Origin: Sphaerosporella brunnea
Taxonomy: Eukaryota; Ascomycota; Pezizomycetes; Pezizales; Pyronemataceae
Assembly (NCBI GenBank): GCA_008704415.1
Contig: VXIS01000515.1
Location: 1 to 23,094, forward strand
DNA: 23,094 nt
Reading direction: 5' to 3'
The notes under the pieces are model-generated. The model saw only the letters and a list, made by a program, of their open reading frames with translations. It was not told the DNA's origin and ran no database searches. Numbering within the stretch: the stretch's first letter is position 1; each line of letters begins with the position of its first letter. Made by a program: the position numbers and the translations under genes. Shown piece by piece: positions 9,558-18,700 of this stretch.

Positions 9558-9977
9558 GGTGGTGGTGCTGGAAGGGGGTTTCTTGTCACCTTTTCTGCTT
9601 TGGCGCATGGAGTGTGGGCTGCTTACCGTAGCTGTGGAGTTGGGGATACGCCGGCGTTCGTAGATGAAGCCCACTCCTGGACCTGTGAAGAGGGAAACTT
9701 AAGAGCGAGAAAAGCAAGAATAAGAAAGAAACACTGGCACGTTTAGAATTTAAACAAGCCGACTACCCAGCGGGAGAAAGGAAACCTTGCGAGCCGAGAA
9801 TATCCGTTTGAGTAAATAAATATGCGCATTCCCGCGCGCGACAAAGATACTGAGAATCCGGGAGTGTCGCCCTTGCTGCACGCTCCCGAACCCCCATCCC
9901 ATGGTTTGGGAGTGAAGTGGGAGTAAGGCGCCTCGACGTGGTGTTGTTACTCTTCATTTCTTCCCCCTCCTTTTGAA
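9558..9977. other. Upstream region of the SNF2-like gene
   Basis: Presumed promoter and 5' UTR of the minus-strand gene, including the candidate intron. A minus-strand open frame at 9763-10014 has mixed composition and no recognisable domain, and it overlaps a better plus-strand candidate; I do not call it. Confidence 0.4.
9568..9626 (-). other. Candidate 5' UTR intron of the SNF2-like gene
   Basis: GTAAGC begins at 9626 and a CTTCCAG acceptor ends at 9568 (59 bases), just upstream of the chosen ATG. Splicing it would remove an alternative in-frame ATG at 9608-9606 that has a weak context. A further CACAG acceptor-like site lies at 9683. RNA evidence is needed; the call rests on splice motifs alone. 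Confidence 0.4.
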
Positions 9978-10314
9978 ATGCCGCAAAACCTGCAAGAATA
10001 TCTCGTGGGATCATTCCCGGAGGAGGATCATCCCATCCTCATGGGGGTGGTAAACACTTCACCACGGAAGCCCAACAGGACTCTTTTTTGCGGAACTGCA
10101 TGGTGCTCTTAGCCGTCAATTCCAGAATAACAAGGAAGAGGTGGCCGCCACAGCGGCCACTTTCAAGTGGCTGAAGGAGGCAGTCAGCCGTCTCCTGAAG
10201 CAGAACGAAGAGCTACGAGGAGAGCTGAGGACAGCCCGCAAGAAGTCGTGTGCGGCTAAACCCGCCACACCCCTCTCCGCCCGTCCACACCGCGACGGCC
10301 AAAGAGTTCTCTAG
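9978..10314 (+). pseudogene. Broken reading frame with a coiled-coil-like segment
   Basis: An ATG at 9978 opens a frame beginning MPQNLQEYLVGSF that stops at 10110-10112. A second frame then runs to TAG at 10312-10314 and reads as a convincing amphipathic charged helix (NNKEEVAATAATF, WLKEAVSRLLKQNEELR, GELRTARKK) with a basic tail. The switch point coincides with T6 at 10084-10089; one T fewer would join the two into about 111 residues. Gag-like or ORF1-like proteins of fungal retroelements often carry such helices, but no zinc knuckle or reverse transcriptase is nearby, so the family is unknown. Confidence 0.35.
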
Positions 10315-12377
10315 GCCTCGGTGCAAACCATCCACAAGACGGCTAGCTGAAAGAGCTGCCAAAACCTGAGTGCGACGTGTCAGTGGTAGTGGGGAGCTCA
10401 GAGTTTTCACTGCTAGTATGTACACAATCCAACTCCCAGGCTGTCAGTCGGGCCCCAGTTAGCTCAATAGAACGATGAGAAGTCGTCTCGAGAGCGTCTA
10501 GAAGGGCCAAAGCTGTCAAGGAGCCAGCAAATAGCTGGGGTGCAGGAGACGGGAACTTAAGCTACCAGAATGGCTGGCTGTAGTTTGAAGAACTGAGCAA
10601 CTTCAAGTTCTCACCTCGGGCATCGGGCGCTCAAAGTTTCCTCAACAGTCGACCCGTCTCATTGCACGCCACCCCCCCCCCTCCCCCTTGGTTGTGGTTT
10701 GATTTACTCGTTGTCCCACTTCAGAGCGAGGCCAAGCTAAGCTTTCATCTATTCTCAAATGGTCCACGTGCATGGCCAATCACTCGTACCATCTGAGGGA
10801 AGTCGGTCACCGGTGACGGCCACGATCACGGCGGTCGCGCGACGTGGGCTTGACGGGGCTTTTCGGTGAGCATGAAATCCCGATGCACTGGCATCTCAAA
10901 GTTTTCCTACATGGAGGCTCACTACTACGTAGTAACCCAGCTGACATCCGAGTCTCTGTGGCTGGCCCTGCATCACAGTCTACGCCTTAGAGCGGGTCTC
11001 AAAAACCTGAGAGCCGCCTGGAGCTAGGAGAGCGGTAGGATCTTCGACTCCCTCGGGCTCCTGCGCGCGGTGACGGCGAAAGTAGCCTGTGAATTGGAGA
11101 GTATGCATATGAAGGCGGGAGTGTGAAAGCTTCAGGCCTCAGGTCCTCAAGGAAGTACTAGAGTAGTATTCGGTTGTACCGTGACAGTGTTCTGAAGTTC
11201 GTTCTTCAAGAGCCATCGATGCCGGCCCCTGATATCTCGGACCTCCTCCAGAGCCGTGCCAGATTTCTCTGATCGCTTCCAGATCTGTGCCAGTGGTCTT
11301 CTAGAAAGCCTAAAACCGTGACGTCGTGACCGACGGCGGTCAGTCGCGACCGGTCGGGACAGTCATACTACTTCCCTATACCCTCAAGAGATTGCTCTAC
11401 TAGCCCCAAAACAGCAGATATTCGGGAGTGCACATGGCTCACGAACAACTTCCAATAAAGAAATGCGCCACGCAGCTGCCAGCTGCGCGTTTCCGTCATA
11501 TGCACGGGATTGTACATGCCTGACAAAGGCTCTGGGCGAGCAAACAAAGGAGAGAAGGAGCGCATTCTCCTACGGGGCGGCAACACAGCCGACGATGCTG
11601 ATTTCATCCAAATGTGGGTGTGTAATCATGATGATCAGGTACTTGGACAATGACAGCCCACCCCATCCACGTCCTGCCCGCCTTGTTGACAGCGCCTCAG
11701 GCACCAACTGCGGCCACCCGGCATACCAAGGAGGAAAAGGAAGGAAAGGAGACGGAAAGGACAAAGGAAAGCACAGAAAGCCAGAACACAAGTGACTGCC
11801 ACTGCCGTCAAGCAAACCTGGAGCCGGCGGAACACTTCCGATAAAGTCGGATGCCGGCGCCACGGTGCTCTTGGGGCTCCGCGTGCACGACAAAGGAACA
11901 GTCTTCTACGGGGATGTGTGGCTGGCGTTTAACTTACTTAGGTATGCAGAGAAAAGTGGCTGGGAGCTAGGACAAACACGGCAGCCTTGTAGGACAAAGA
12001 CGTTACGCGCACAAACACGGGATGTGCGGATCACTGGCGGGATTTCCGACAGGTCAACTGAGCAAAAACCCTTCGGCAGTTACTAGCATTGTTGATATTG
12101 TGCATGTGGCGCGGTTGACGAGCGTCAAAGACCAGATCATCCAAGAAAGAGTAAGGAAAAATTGATCAAAGTATGTACAATGGATCAAAGAATGGGTTCG
12201 AAAGAGCGCAGATCAGGTTGTATCTGAAGAGTTCCGAGAGCTTCTCCAAAGAGTCAGCCAGGCTGCTTAAAAACCTCCCAAATCTCCTCTCGTTCTTGAA
12301 ATCCTCCTTCCATGCTTGCAAGCTTTCTCTCAATCCACCGTCCTCTTATCGCCGCGCTGACTCTTCCCTCCACAACC
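10315..12377. other. 2-kb stretch without a supported gene
   Basis: Frames in both directions are short or compositionally unconvincing. A 12-base perfect palindrome lies at 10806-10817 (GTCACCGGTGAC), and a C-rich run near 10671-10687. The last 130 bases before 12378 become CT-rich, as in many fungal promoters, and probably serve the next gene. No tRNA, rRNA or transposase was recognised. Confidence 0.45.
10806..10817. repeat. 12-base perfect palindrome
   Basis: GTCACCGGTGAC reads the same on both strands. It could be a dimeric protein-binding site, but nothing nearby identifies a target gene. Confidence 0.4.
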
Positions 12378-13159
12378 ATGGCCACAACTTTACTTGATCG
12401 TATCACTATGATGAGCCTGAAGGACAGGGTCGAGTTGGTCAATCATTTCTGGCTGTCATTGCCGGCTCCGGCCACCCAGCTGCAACTCCAGATCGACGTT
12501 ACGTGCAAACAACGTAAGGATACGCCCGCAGAAATCACGAGAGTCGACACAGCTAAACATGGCAGCCATGATTCTCGACCAGACGATGGAGTGGATCGAC
12601 TCGGAGAACAACTGTGCCAACTTGAAAGCCCCCGATGTCCGACGAAGAAGATGGAATCTCGCCGATATTCGCTTGGAAATGGTTCGAGCGTCAATACGTA
12701 AGGACGTGGGTGCAGTGGTGGAGTGCCACGTCCGGGGGCACGCCGGCCTTCGAATACCGACGCTACATTCGATTCGGTCTGGCACAAGTAACCTCTCCGG
12801 AGTCGAGCGAGCCAGGATCGAGCTTGAGGACACTGGCAGCAGCACTCAAAACGCTGGAGAGGGACTTTCAGAGCGTCAATCCTTCGACACCGAGGATAAG
12901 TGGCCGCGCACCATGCCAGACTGCTCGAACAGTTCGAAGGAGCCGGGTCTTTACATACGAAGGGACGCATTGGCAGCAGGCCAATGTCGGCGGCTCTCCG
13001 ACTGCCCAACGAACTCGAAGTGCAAAAACAAGCGGCGGGCGTCGAAGGACGCGCTGGCACAGCATCTCCTCGCCGTCCGTGGTCACACGCCGCCTCGTCA
13101 GTTTCGCACCCGACCTCAAGAAAGACTGCATTTCCAACATGATTAACACAAAAGGCTGA
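12378..13159 (+). CDS. Hypothetical protein gene, model unresolved
   Basis: A strong start (CACAACCATGG at 12378) follows a CT-rich leader and gives 45 codons beginning MATTLLDRITMMSLKDRVE. A donor GTAAGG follows at 12514; an acceptor at 12564-12565 with a CTAAAC branch would make a 52-base intron and lead into a frame with ILDQTMEWIDSENN. From 12635 the more protein-like frame is the next one (MSDEEDGISPIFAWKWFERQ), which runs to TGA at 13157-13159. The change of frame falls on C5 at 12629-12633; one C fewer would connect them. The downstream part has Trp/Arg-rich and then Ser/Arg-rich stretches. No family is recognised. It may be a real gene starting at 12378 or 12635, or a decayed one. A minus-strand frame over the same DNA is Cys-rich and looks like a shadow. 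Confidence 0.4.
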
Positions 13160-13250
13160 GCTGGCCTGCGTACGCACGGTGCACTGGCAGTTGTCGACGT
13201 CGGCGGCAGCGTCAAATATCAAAGGAAGAAACAAAAACGAGTGTAGACTC

Positions 13251-14183
13251 ATGAAGCATTTATATACCTGCAACTTTCGGAGTCCCAAGAAATCACCGAT
13301 CTATGGAAGGCTCACGGAAAACGCAATACCTGTCGCCCGAATGCAATCTCAAACACCACTTGATTATGCGAACCTTTTTCCGAATCAAGACGTAATAGAC
13401 TGGGCAGATGACATTGTCCAGGCAGGGCTGGAAACGAAAAAGTGCATAAGGCTGGACGATCCAGGAAAGCTTGCCCTGAATCTGCTCTCAATCAGCCGCT
13501 CTTATGTGGGGCGAAAAAAACCCTCCGAGTCTGCTCCCCGCCGTCAAAAGTTCTGCCGAGAATACGACTTCAACCGCAGCTCACTTGACTACCTAATGGT
13601 GCGAGGAAGACCGCCCGAAGAGATGTTTCACGATTTGAATGCTCCCTTCTTTGTTAAGACCGGATATCTACCCACCAGACGATAAAATCATGTTGGGGGG
13701 ATGGAGTTACCAACACCAAAAACCGATCCTACCAAGCCGAACTGGCATCATTATGGCCGTCGATTACGGACGATTCTGCACGGCCAACCCAGCAACACCT
13801 TTTCGCTTCGAAGGCATTGGCATTATCCCCACACTCAACAAGGAGAGGAGCGATCACAAATTTACGGGCCGAAAGCCCCGCGGGGGGGTGGGGGCTACTA
13901 TCTAATGGACATCTCGAGAGTTGATGCCAGAACCCCCCTCCCACCCACCGGCGTCTGCTCCCGGTTGATGATCAGGTTCGACCCAGAGGAACTCTTCCCC
14001 ACCGGCACTGGCGATAAGTTGGTGGGAAGGGTTGGTGGACGGCCGAAGCTTCCGAACAGGCGCCTGTGGCTAGCCATACCGCTCCCTGGTCGTCCCGCCG
14101 CCCCGCCCCAGTCGGTCTGCGCCCCCGCGTTTTGCCTTGGCCAAGCCGCCTTGTTTCGCCTATGCAGAGCTCCCGTGCATTGA
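13251..14183 (+). pseudogene. Hypothetical reading frame interrupted once or more
   Basis: A frame from the ATG at 13251 (or a second ATG at 13341) runs to TAA at 13683-13685 and looks protein-like over DYANLFPNQDVIDWADDIVQ and later DLNAPFFVKT. The same frame reopens after the stop and continues from 13701 to 14183, with YYLMDISRVDA and RLMIRFDPEELFPTG. Between about 13662 and 13890 a second frame also looks coding (IYPPDDKIMLGGW, IIMAVDYGRF). Two explanations fit: a single nonsense codon in one frame, or a +1 and then a -1 shift, the latter at G7/G5 runs (13882-13894). No usable intron spans either point; candidates would be only 26-33 bases. The protein family is not recognised. Confidence 0.35.
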
Positions 14184-14668
14184 GCCTTAGTTATGTACAA
14201 GCGACTTTTTCCGGCCTGCGGCCGGACCGTGCTTTCTCGTGTCACGTGATGGTCTCTGGCCATTGTGCACTCACTCGGCGTTCCCTCGACATCCAGCGTG
14301 CGCCCACCGCTCCCGTTTCGTCTCGGCGCTGGTGTTTTCCTCGGCGTTCCTGCCAGTGTTTTCAGAATGCCACCAACCCTTTTTGCCCGCTGCTGGTCCA
14401 GTTTTTCAACCAATTTGACACGAAAGTTGGTTTGCAAGAATCCTCGCAGTCCCGCTGCATCGATCTACGTTCCCTGTTTCTCCGTCTGCACACCGCTTCC
14501 GCTTTCGCCCCACCCACCCCGACAGGGCACACCTAAAACTTGGTCTCATCCGGCTCAAGAGTTTGGTAGTCGGGTACAAGCTGTTGGAGCAGTCATGCTA
14601 TCCGGAATTCCAAGCCAAACTGCTGCAGACACTTCTCAGACCGTGGTATTAAAACGCAGCAGCTGCGG
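14184..14668. other. Stretch without a supported gene
   Basis: Pyrimidine-rich + strand (Pro/Ser/Leu/Cys-rich in translation) with overlapping open frames on both strands, none convincing. It may hold the leader of the small gene starting at 14669. Confidence 0.35.
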
Positions 14669-15006
14669 ATGGCACCAACAGCATCTGCGTCCCCAACCAA
14701 AAAGCTCTATGCCGAGCTAATGTCCATGCTGAACAACCAGGCTACCACCGATTATCCTACCGCCCTGTATCTCAACTCAGACTCGCCATCGCAACAGAAG
14801 GCACATGATATCATTCATACTTTGGAGGCTTTGACCAAAAAGCCACAAGAGCGTGATGATATTTTCACAAGAAAAAAAAAACAATCCACATGGAAAAAGT
14901 CAAAGACTGCCTTTCCACCGATGCGACACTGGCTATTCAATCCACACGAGATCACACAGCACTAGAAAACTTCACCACAGCCGGCGATCTCAATACCCAA
15001 TTGTGA
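14669..15006 (+). pseudogene. Small hypothetical gene with a frame change at A10
   Basis: From the ATG at 14669 the frame reads as a plausible soluble, helix-rich protein (KLYAELMSMLNNQATT, KAHDIIHTLEALTKK). At A10 (14872-14881) the plausible frame changes to the one that continues with MEKVKDCLSTDATLAIQ and ends at TGA 15004-15006. One more A would join them into about 112 residues. Without it the first frame ends at 14965 after a basic, less natural tail. Either a slippage mutation, a sequencing indel, or two unrelated frames. No family recognised. Confidence 0.35.
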
Positions 15007-15039
15007 CGGCAAGACCCAACAACAACGAGGACTGGATGC

Positions 15040-15095
15040 TGTCACGGTGCAAGGTCAGGATAAGGTTTTGTGGCTTTGTGTTGAGGCTCTGTCCG
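15040..15095 (+). repeat. Diverged direct repeat, copy 1
   Basis: Begins TGTCACGGTGCAAGGTC and matches copy 2 at 15267 (TGTCACGGCGCGAGGTC) over about 50-60 bases, through ATAAGGTTT and the GTTG-rich end. Most differences are transitions, and several are CG in copy 2 against TG or CA here, as expected from deamination of methylated CpG or a related repeat-directed process. Confidence 0.65.
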
Positions 15096-15170
15096 CTTCT
15101 GTTTTGTTGTTTGTTTTTCTTTCCTCATTACTGAACCTGAATGAATACCTCTGTTCCACTTTTAAACCCC

Positions 15171-15260
15171 AGACCTCGTGCGTAGCACCTCTCGTCCGTC
15201 TTGTCTTCCCAATCTCGTCTTGGCTCTAGTTCCAGTCTCTGTCCCTCTGTATGCAAGTGC
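15171..15260 (+). repeat. Foldback repeat, left arm
   Basis: The reverse complement of this arm aligns with 15391-15484. The best block is about 47 bases, around GGAACTAGAGCCAAGACGAG here and GGAACTGGAGCCGAGACGAG there, roughly 85% identical by eye. The outer ends also match (GCACGAGGTCT and GCACGAGGCCT). The 130-base spacer carries copy 2 of the direct repeat. It lies downstream of CPS1. Confidence 0.7.
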
Positions 15261-15266
15261 CTTAAG

Positions 15267-15330
15267 TGTCACGGCGCGAGGTCGGAATAAGGTTTGGTGG
15301 CGTTGCGTTGTGGCGTTGCGTTGCGGCTCT
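15267..15330 (+). repeat. Diverged direct repeat, copy 2
   Basis: GC-richer partner of 15040-15095, located in the spacer of the foldback repeat. It also holds a local duplication of GGCGTTGCGTTG at 15299-15324. Confidence 0.65.
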
Positions 15331-15390
15331 GTGTTGCGGCTCCGTGTGTAACGGAGAGGGTCGGGGAACAGACTTGGAGGCCCAAGGTGG

Positions 15391-15484
15391 GTGCTTGTAC
15401 GGAGGGGGTGACGGACAGAGACAGGAACTGGAGCCGAGACGAGATCCGGGAGGCAAGACGGGGGTGTTGCTATGCACGAGGCCT
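15391..15484 (+). repeat. Foldback repeat, right arm
   Basis: Inverted partner of 15171-15260 with small indels and mostly transition differences. A 15-base direct repeat, TGTAACGGAGAGGGT, ends close to it on the right (15486-15500) and recurs in the spacer (15347-15361). Confidence 0.7.
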
Positions 15485-15624
15485 ATGTAACGGAGAGGGT
15501 GTTTCTGTGCACCCGCAACCCACCAAACCCCGCCATTTTCCACCCCCATTGAAACTTGGTGACACCTTCACACGAGGAAGTAGTACTAGAATATAGTATT
15601 CAACAAAATAAACAGAAAGTAGCC

Positions 15625-15672
15625 TCCGTCCCGTCCCGTCCCGTCCCGTCCCTTCCCGCCCCTTCCCGCCCC
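15625..15672 (+). repeat. Degenerate TCCCG pentanucleotide microsatellite
   Basis: About four exact CCGTC-type units pass into TCCCT/TCCCGCC variants. It lies 126 bases beyond the CPS1 stop codon and may be within its 3' UTR. Confidence 0.85.
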
Positions 15673-15797
15673 GGCACAAAAACCCACTCAAGAAGAAGAA
15701 GTAAAAAAGAAATGTAAGGTAGATAAGATACATTGATATCACCATAATTAAACCATCACCATCCTTATTCTCCTCCTTCGCTGCCCGCCTGCCCGCC

Positions 15798-18700
15798 CTA
15801 CATCGCCACACCCCTATCGCCAATCCTCAGCCCCCCGACCGCCTCCTGCAAAAACTCTTCTTCATTCCTGGCACTAAGTCGTCTCGGACTCTTTTCAGGC
15901 ACGCTGGGAGCCTCTTCCGGGTTCCTAACCATAAACCCCCGACGACCCGCAGCCCCCGCCCCAGCCCCCGCCTCCTCAGCCGGCAACTCTACGCCCTCTG
16001 TAGCTGTATTCTCCGCAGGTAGCTCATGAATACTCTGTGTAGGGGTCCTTCCCCGCGTAAGTGTTGGCGTTTCCAGAATAGTCTCGGAGAGGACACTAGG
16101 TGGGTGTAGAACCAGCATACTGCCCGGCCTACTCCCACTTCCACCACCATTCCCAGCAGCCGCGCCGCCATTGGCATGGTTATCTCTGATCCCAAACTGT
16201 GCGATGGTGCGCATTTTCCTGGTGACCCAAGAAGCCAGGATCTTTCCTCTCTGTTTCTCGCCGAGCCTTGAGCGAGGGAAATCGCCCTTACCGACGAAGG
16301 CGACGATGTCGACTACCAGCTGGTGCTGGTCTAGGATCGTGTTGACGATTACCGGCACCATTGATGCAAGGTAGTTTTTGACGTGGACTTCGACGAGGAT
16401 TACGACAAGGCCGCCGGCTTGGAAGCAGGCGCTGTTATAGGTTAGCTAGGAAGGAAGGGAGGGAGGGGGAGGGGTAGGACCTTCCACTCGGAACGATATT
16501 CCGATGGCAGCGCTCGACACTGCTTTCAATGTCGATGGGGAAGTGCTGGAGACCATTGACCTCGATAGTATCGCCGATTCCGCCGAGGACAAAGAGAATC
16601 TGCATCTCTACCAGCGACTGTCCGGGCCCAATAGGCCGGGACACCGTGTGCAGAAATCCCAGGTCTCCGGTGCGCACAAACATAGTCTTGTCACCGAAGT
16701 CTTCGATGCGGCCCTGGAAGCGCTCAATGTCTATGGCGTCCCTGGAATTGTAGAAGCTATTCACGCATGCTTCTGACACAACCCAGATCTCGCCGTACTC
16801 GCCCGAGTGGCAGAGACGGCGCGTTTCCGGATTGACGATTGCCACTTGCGTTTGCACAGGCACCATGCCGGAGTCTTGCACCAGCAGTGCGTCTTGAACT
16901 ACCTCAGGATCTACTGGTATTACTAGTCCTCGACGCAGCGCTTTCGGGTCTAGCCACAGCTCTATCGGCTCGATGTTCATGTAGCTGCGGGTGGCGATCA
17001 TTGGGTTTAGCACGTGCGAGTACACCGTGTTGATGGCCGTTCGATCCAGGCCTGCGCCTGCAAAATGCATCCGTACTTTTTGGACTGCAGGCTATCAGAG
17101 CTAGCCACGTTAGAGGGTCAACGAACTTACAAACATCCGGCCGTGGCCGGCCTTCGCATGTGATCATGAGGTTCCTCAATTCGTGCAGCGTGAAGCCTTT
17201 CGCCGCCATGGTGCTGATAGCGTGTTCCAGCATCTGCCGTGTAGCGTAGGTGTCTTTGATCTTGTACCGTGACAGCGTCAGGAACACTGCCATTGGGTTC
17301 TGCGCGAAATCGATGGGTGATATCAGGTAGGTTGGTGCGCCTGCCCAAATAAATTCTTAGAACTCGCCTCCCAACGTGTTGGTGTGTGTGCTCACTTACC
17401 CACGAAAATTCCCATCAACCAGCTCATCACAAATCCCATGCCCGACGTACTTCTTACGCATCCTACGACCGGCCTCGAGCTCGTCATCTGACAAGTTTCC
17501 TTCATGACCTTGCACATACCCATCACAGCCTCGTGGTTCAGCGCTACACTAACTCTTCGCTGATCCGGAGTCCAATACGTCCACACCAACGCAACCCTTC
17601 CAGGCTGAACCCATTCCGGACTGACCGTGTACCCCAGATCGCGGCAGCCCTGCGAGCTCTTGGGCGGCTTGGCCGTGTTATGGACTGGAGGAACCTTGAC
17701 ACCAAGGACGCCCGCAGACTGTTTCAGATGGATAGAGAGCGGCTTTCCTTTCAGCAGCTGTTCCACCTCGGTGTTGACCAGCACCATTTTAACGTTGAAG
17801 TCGGTAATCATGTGCAAAAACGCCGGGATATCTTCCGCCAATCTATCCGAATCCAGCGGCGCAAGGGGTATCGCGATGACGCCCAGACAAAAGCAGGCAT
17901 GTAAAGCGTAAAGGAAGTCTTCAGAGTGGGTATAAATCAGAATCGCGTGATCTCCTGCTTTTAATTTCCATTTGTTCTTGATCTGCGATGCCACGGCCGC
18001 AATCTTCAGGTCTAGCTTCTTCCAGGTGACGCCCTTCCCTTCTCGTCCCCGGACATCTATGCTGCAGTAAGACAACTCCTCCGCTTGTCGCGATACACGC
18101 CATTGAAGGAGGTCGACAATTGAGGAGAAATTGTTCAAAGGCGTCGATGTTCGGTCGTCAATCACCACCACCCGGTAATCGACGCCGGAATACTGCTTTT
18201 CTTGCTGGCCTAAAAGGTCATGTCGTGCCTGGGTCGTGTGATACGACCAGATACCACCGACCGGATCGATGCCGATGGGCAGATTCCGGACTGCCCTCTC
18301 AACCCCAAATTCTACGTGAACGCAAGGAAGCGTGCCGTTATCGAAATCCCTGCGGCAGAGCATGTTGCCGATCTCGCGACGGCCGAACTTGATGACCCGC
18401 GGGAGACTTCCCGGGGCAGTGATCATAACGCAATAAACGCGGAGTTGATGTTCCGTCAGCAAAACCTCCATGCAACGTTCCGATATCGAGTCTAGAAGCG
18501 CAATATCTAGTTGCCGCGCTACGCCACCTTGCATAGTAGGCGCAGTAGACGCGGCGTTAGATTCTAGCAATATTATTGGCAGATGTTCATCGTTGACGCA
18601 CACATCGAACGCCGAACAGTCGTAAATCTTGGACATCTTGCGCATTATCGTGACGACCAGATGCTGGACGAAGAAGTACCGATACTCTTCCCGTGGCTCC

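Larger units (their letters stand above)
15007..15797. other. Repeat-bearing 3' flank of CPS1
   Basis: No gene is supported. The stretch holds the direct and foldback repeats described separately and a TCCCG-type microsatellite. The part nearest 15797 must contain the CPS1 3' UTR. Confidence 0.5.

Noticed and set aside
10440..10520. tRNA-like A-box (TTAGCTCAATAG)
   Set aside because: No B-box (GGTTCRANNCC) or acceptor-stem pairing is visible at the right distance.
11865..12086. Plus-strand frame with a GDVWLAFNLLRYAEK segment
   Set aside because: It has no ATG at its start, no domain and no supporting context; too little to call a gene.
12443..13288. 281-codon minus-strand frame rich in Cys and Ser
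   Set aside because: Cysteines are irregular and no domain or signal is seen; the plus-strand frame over the same DNA is more natural. It starts with an ATG but has no supporting context.
13580..13660. Short RPPEEMF motif reminiscent of the arginine motif of ADP-ribosyltransferase-like proteins
   Set aside because: Only one short motif matches; neither the STS-type nor the glutamate motif is found downstream, so the resemblance is probably chance.
15266..15596. Open frames in both directions over the foldback repeat
   Set aside because: They overlap the repeat, are compositionally odd and begin or end inside repeat arms.
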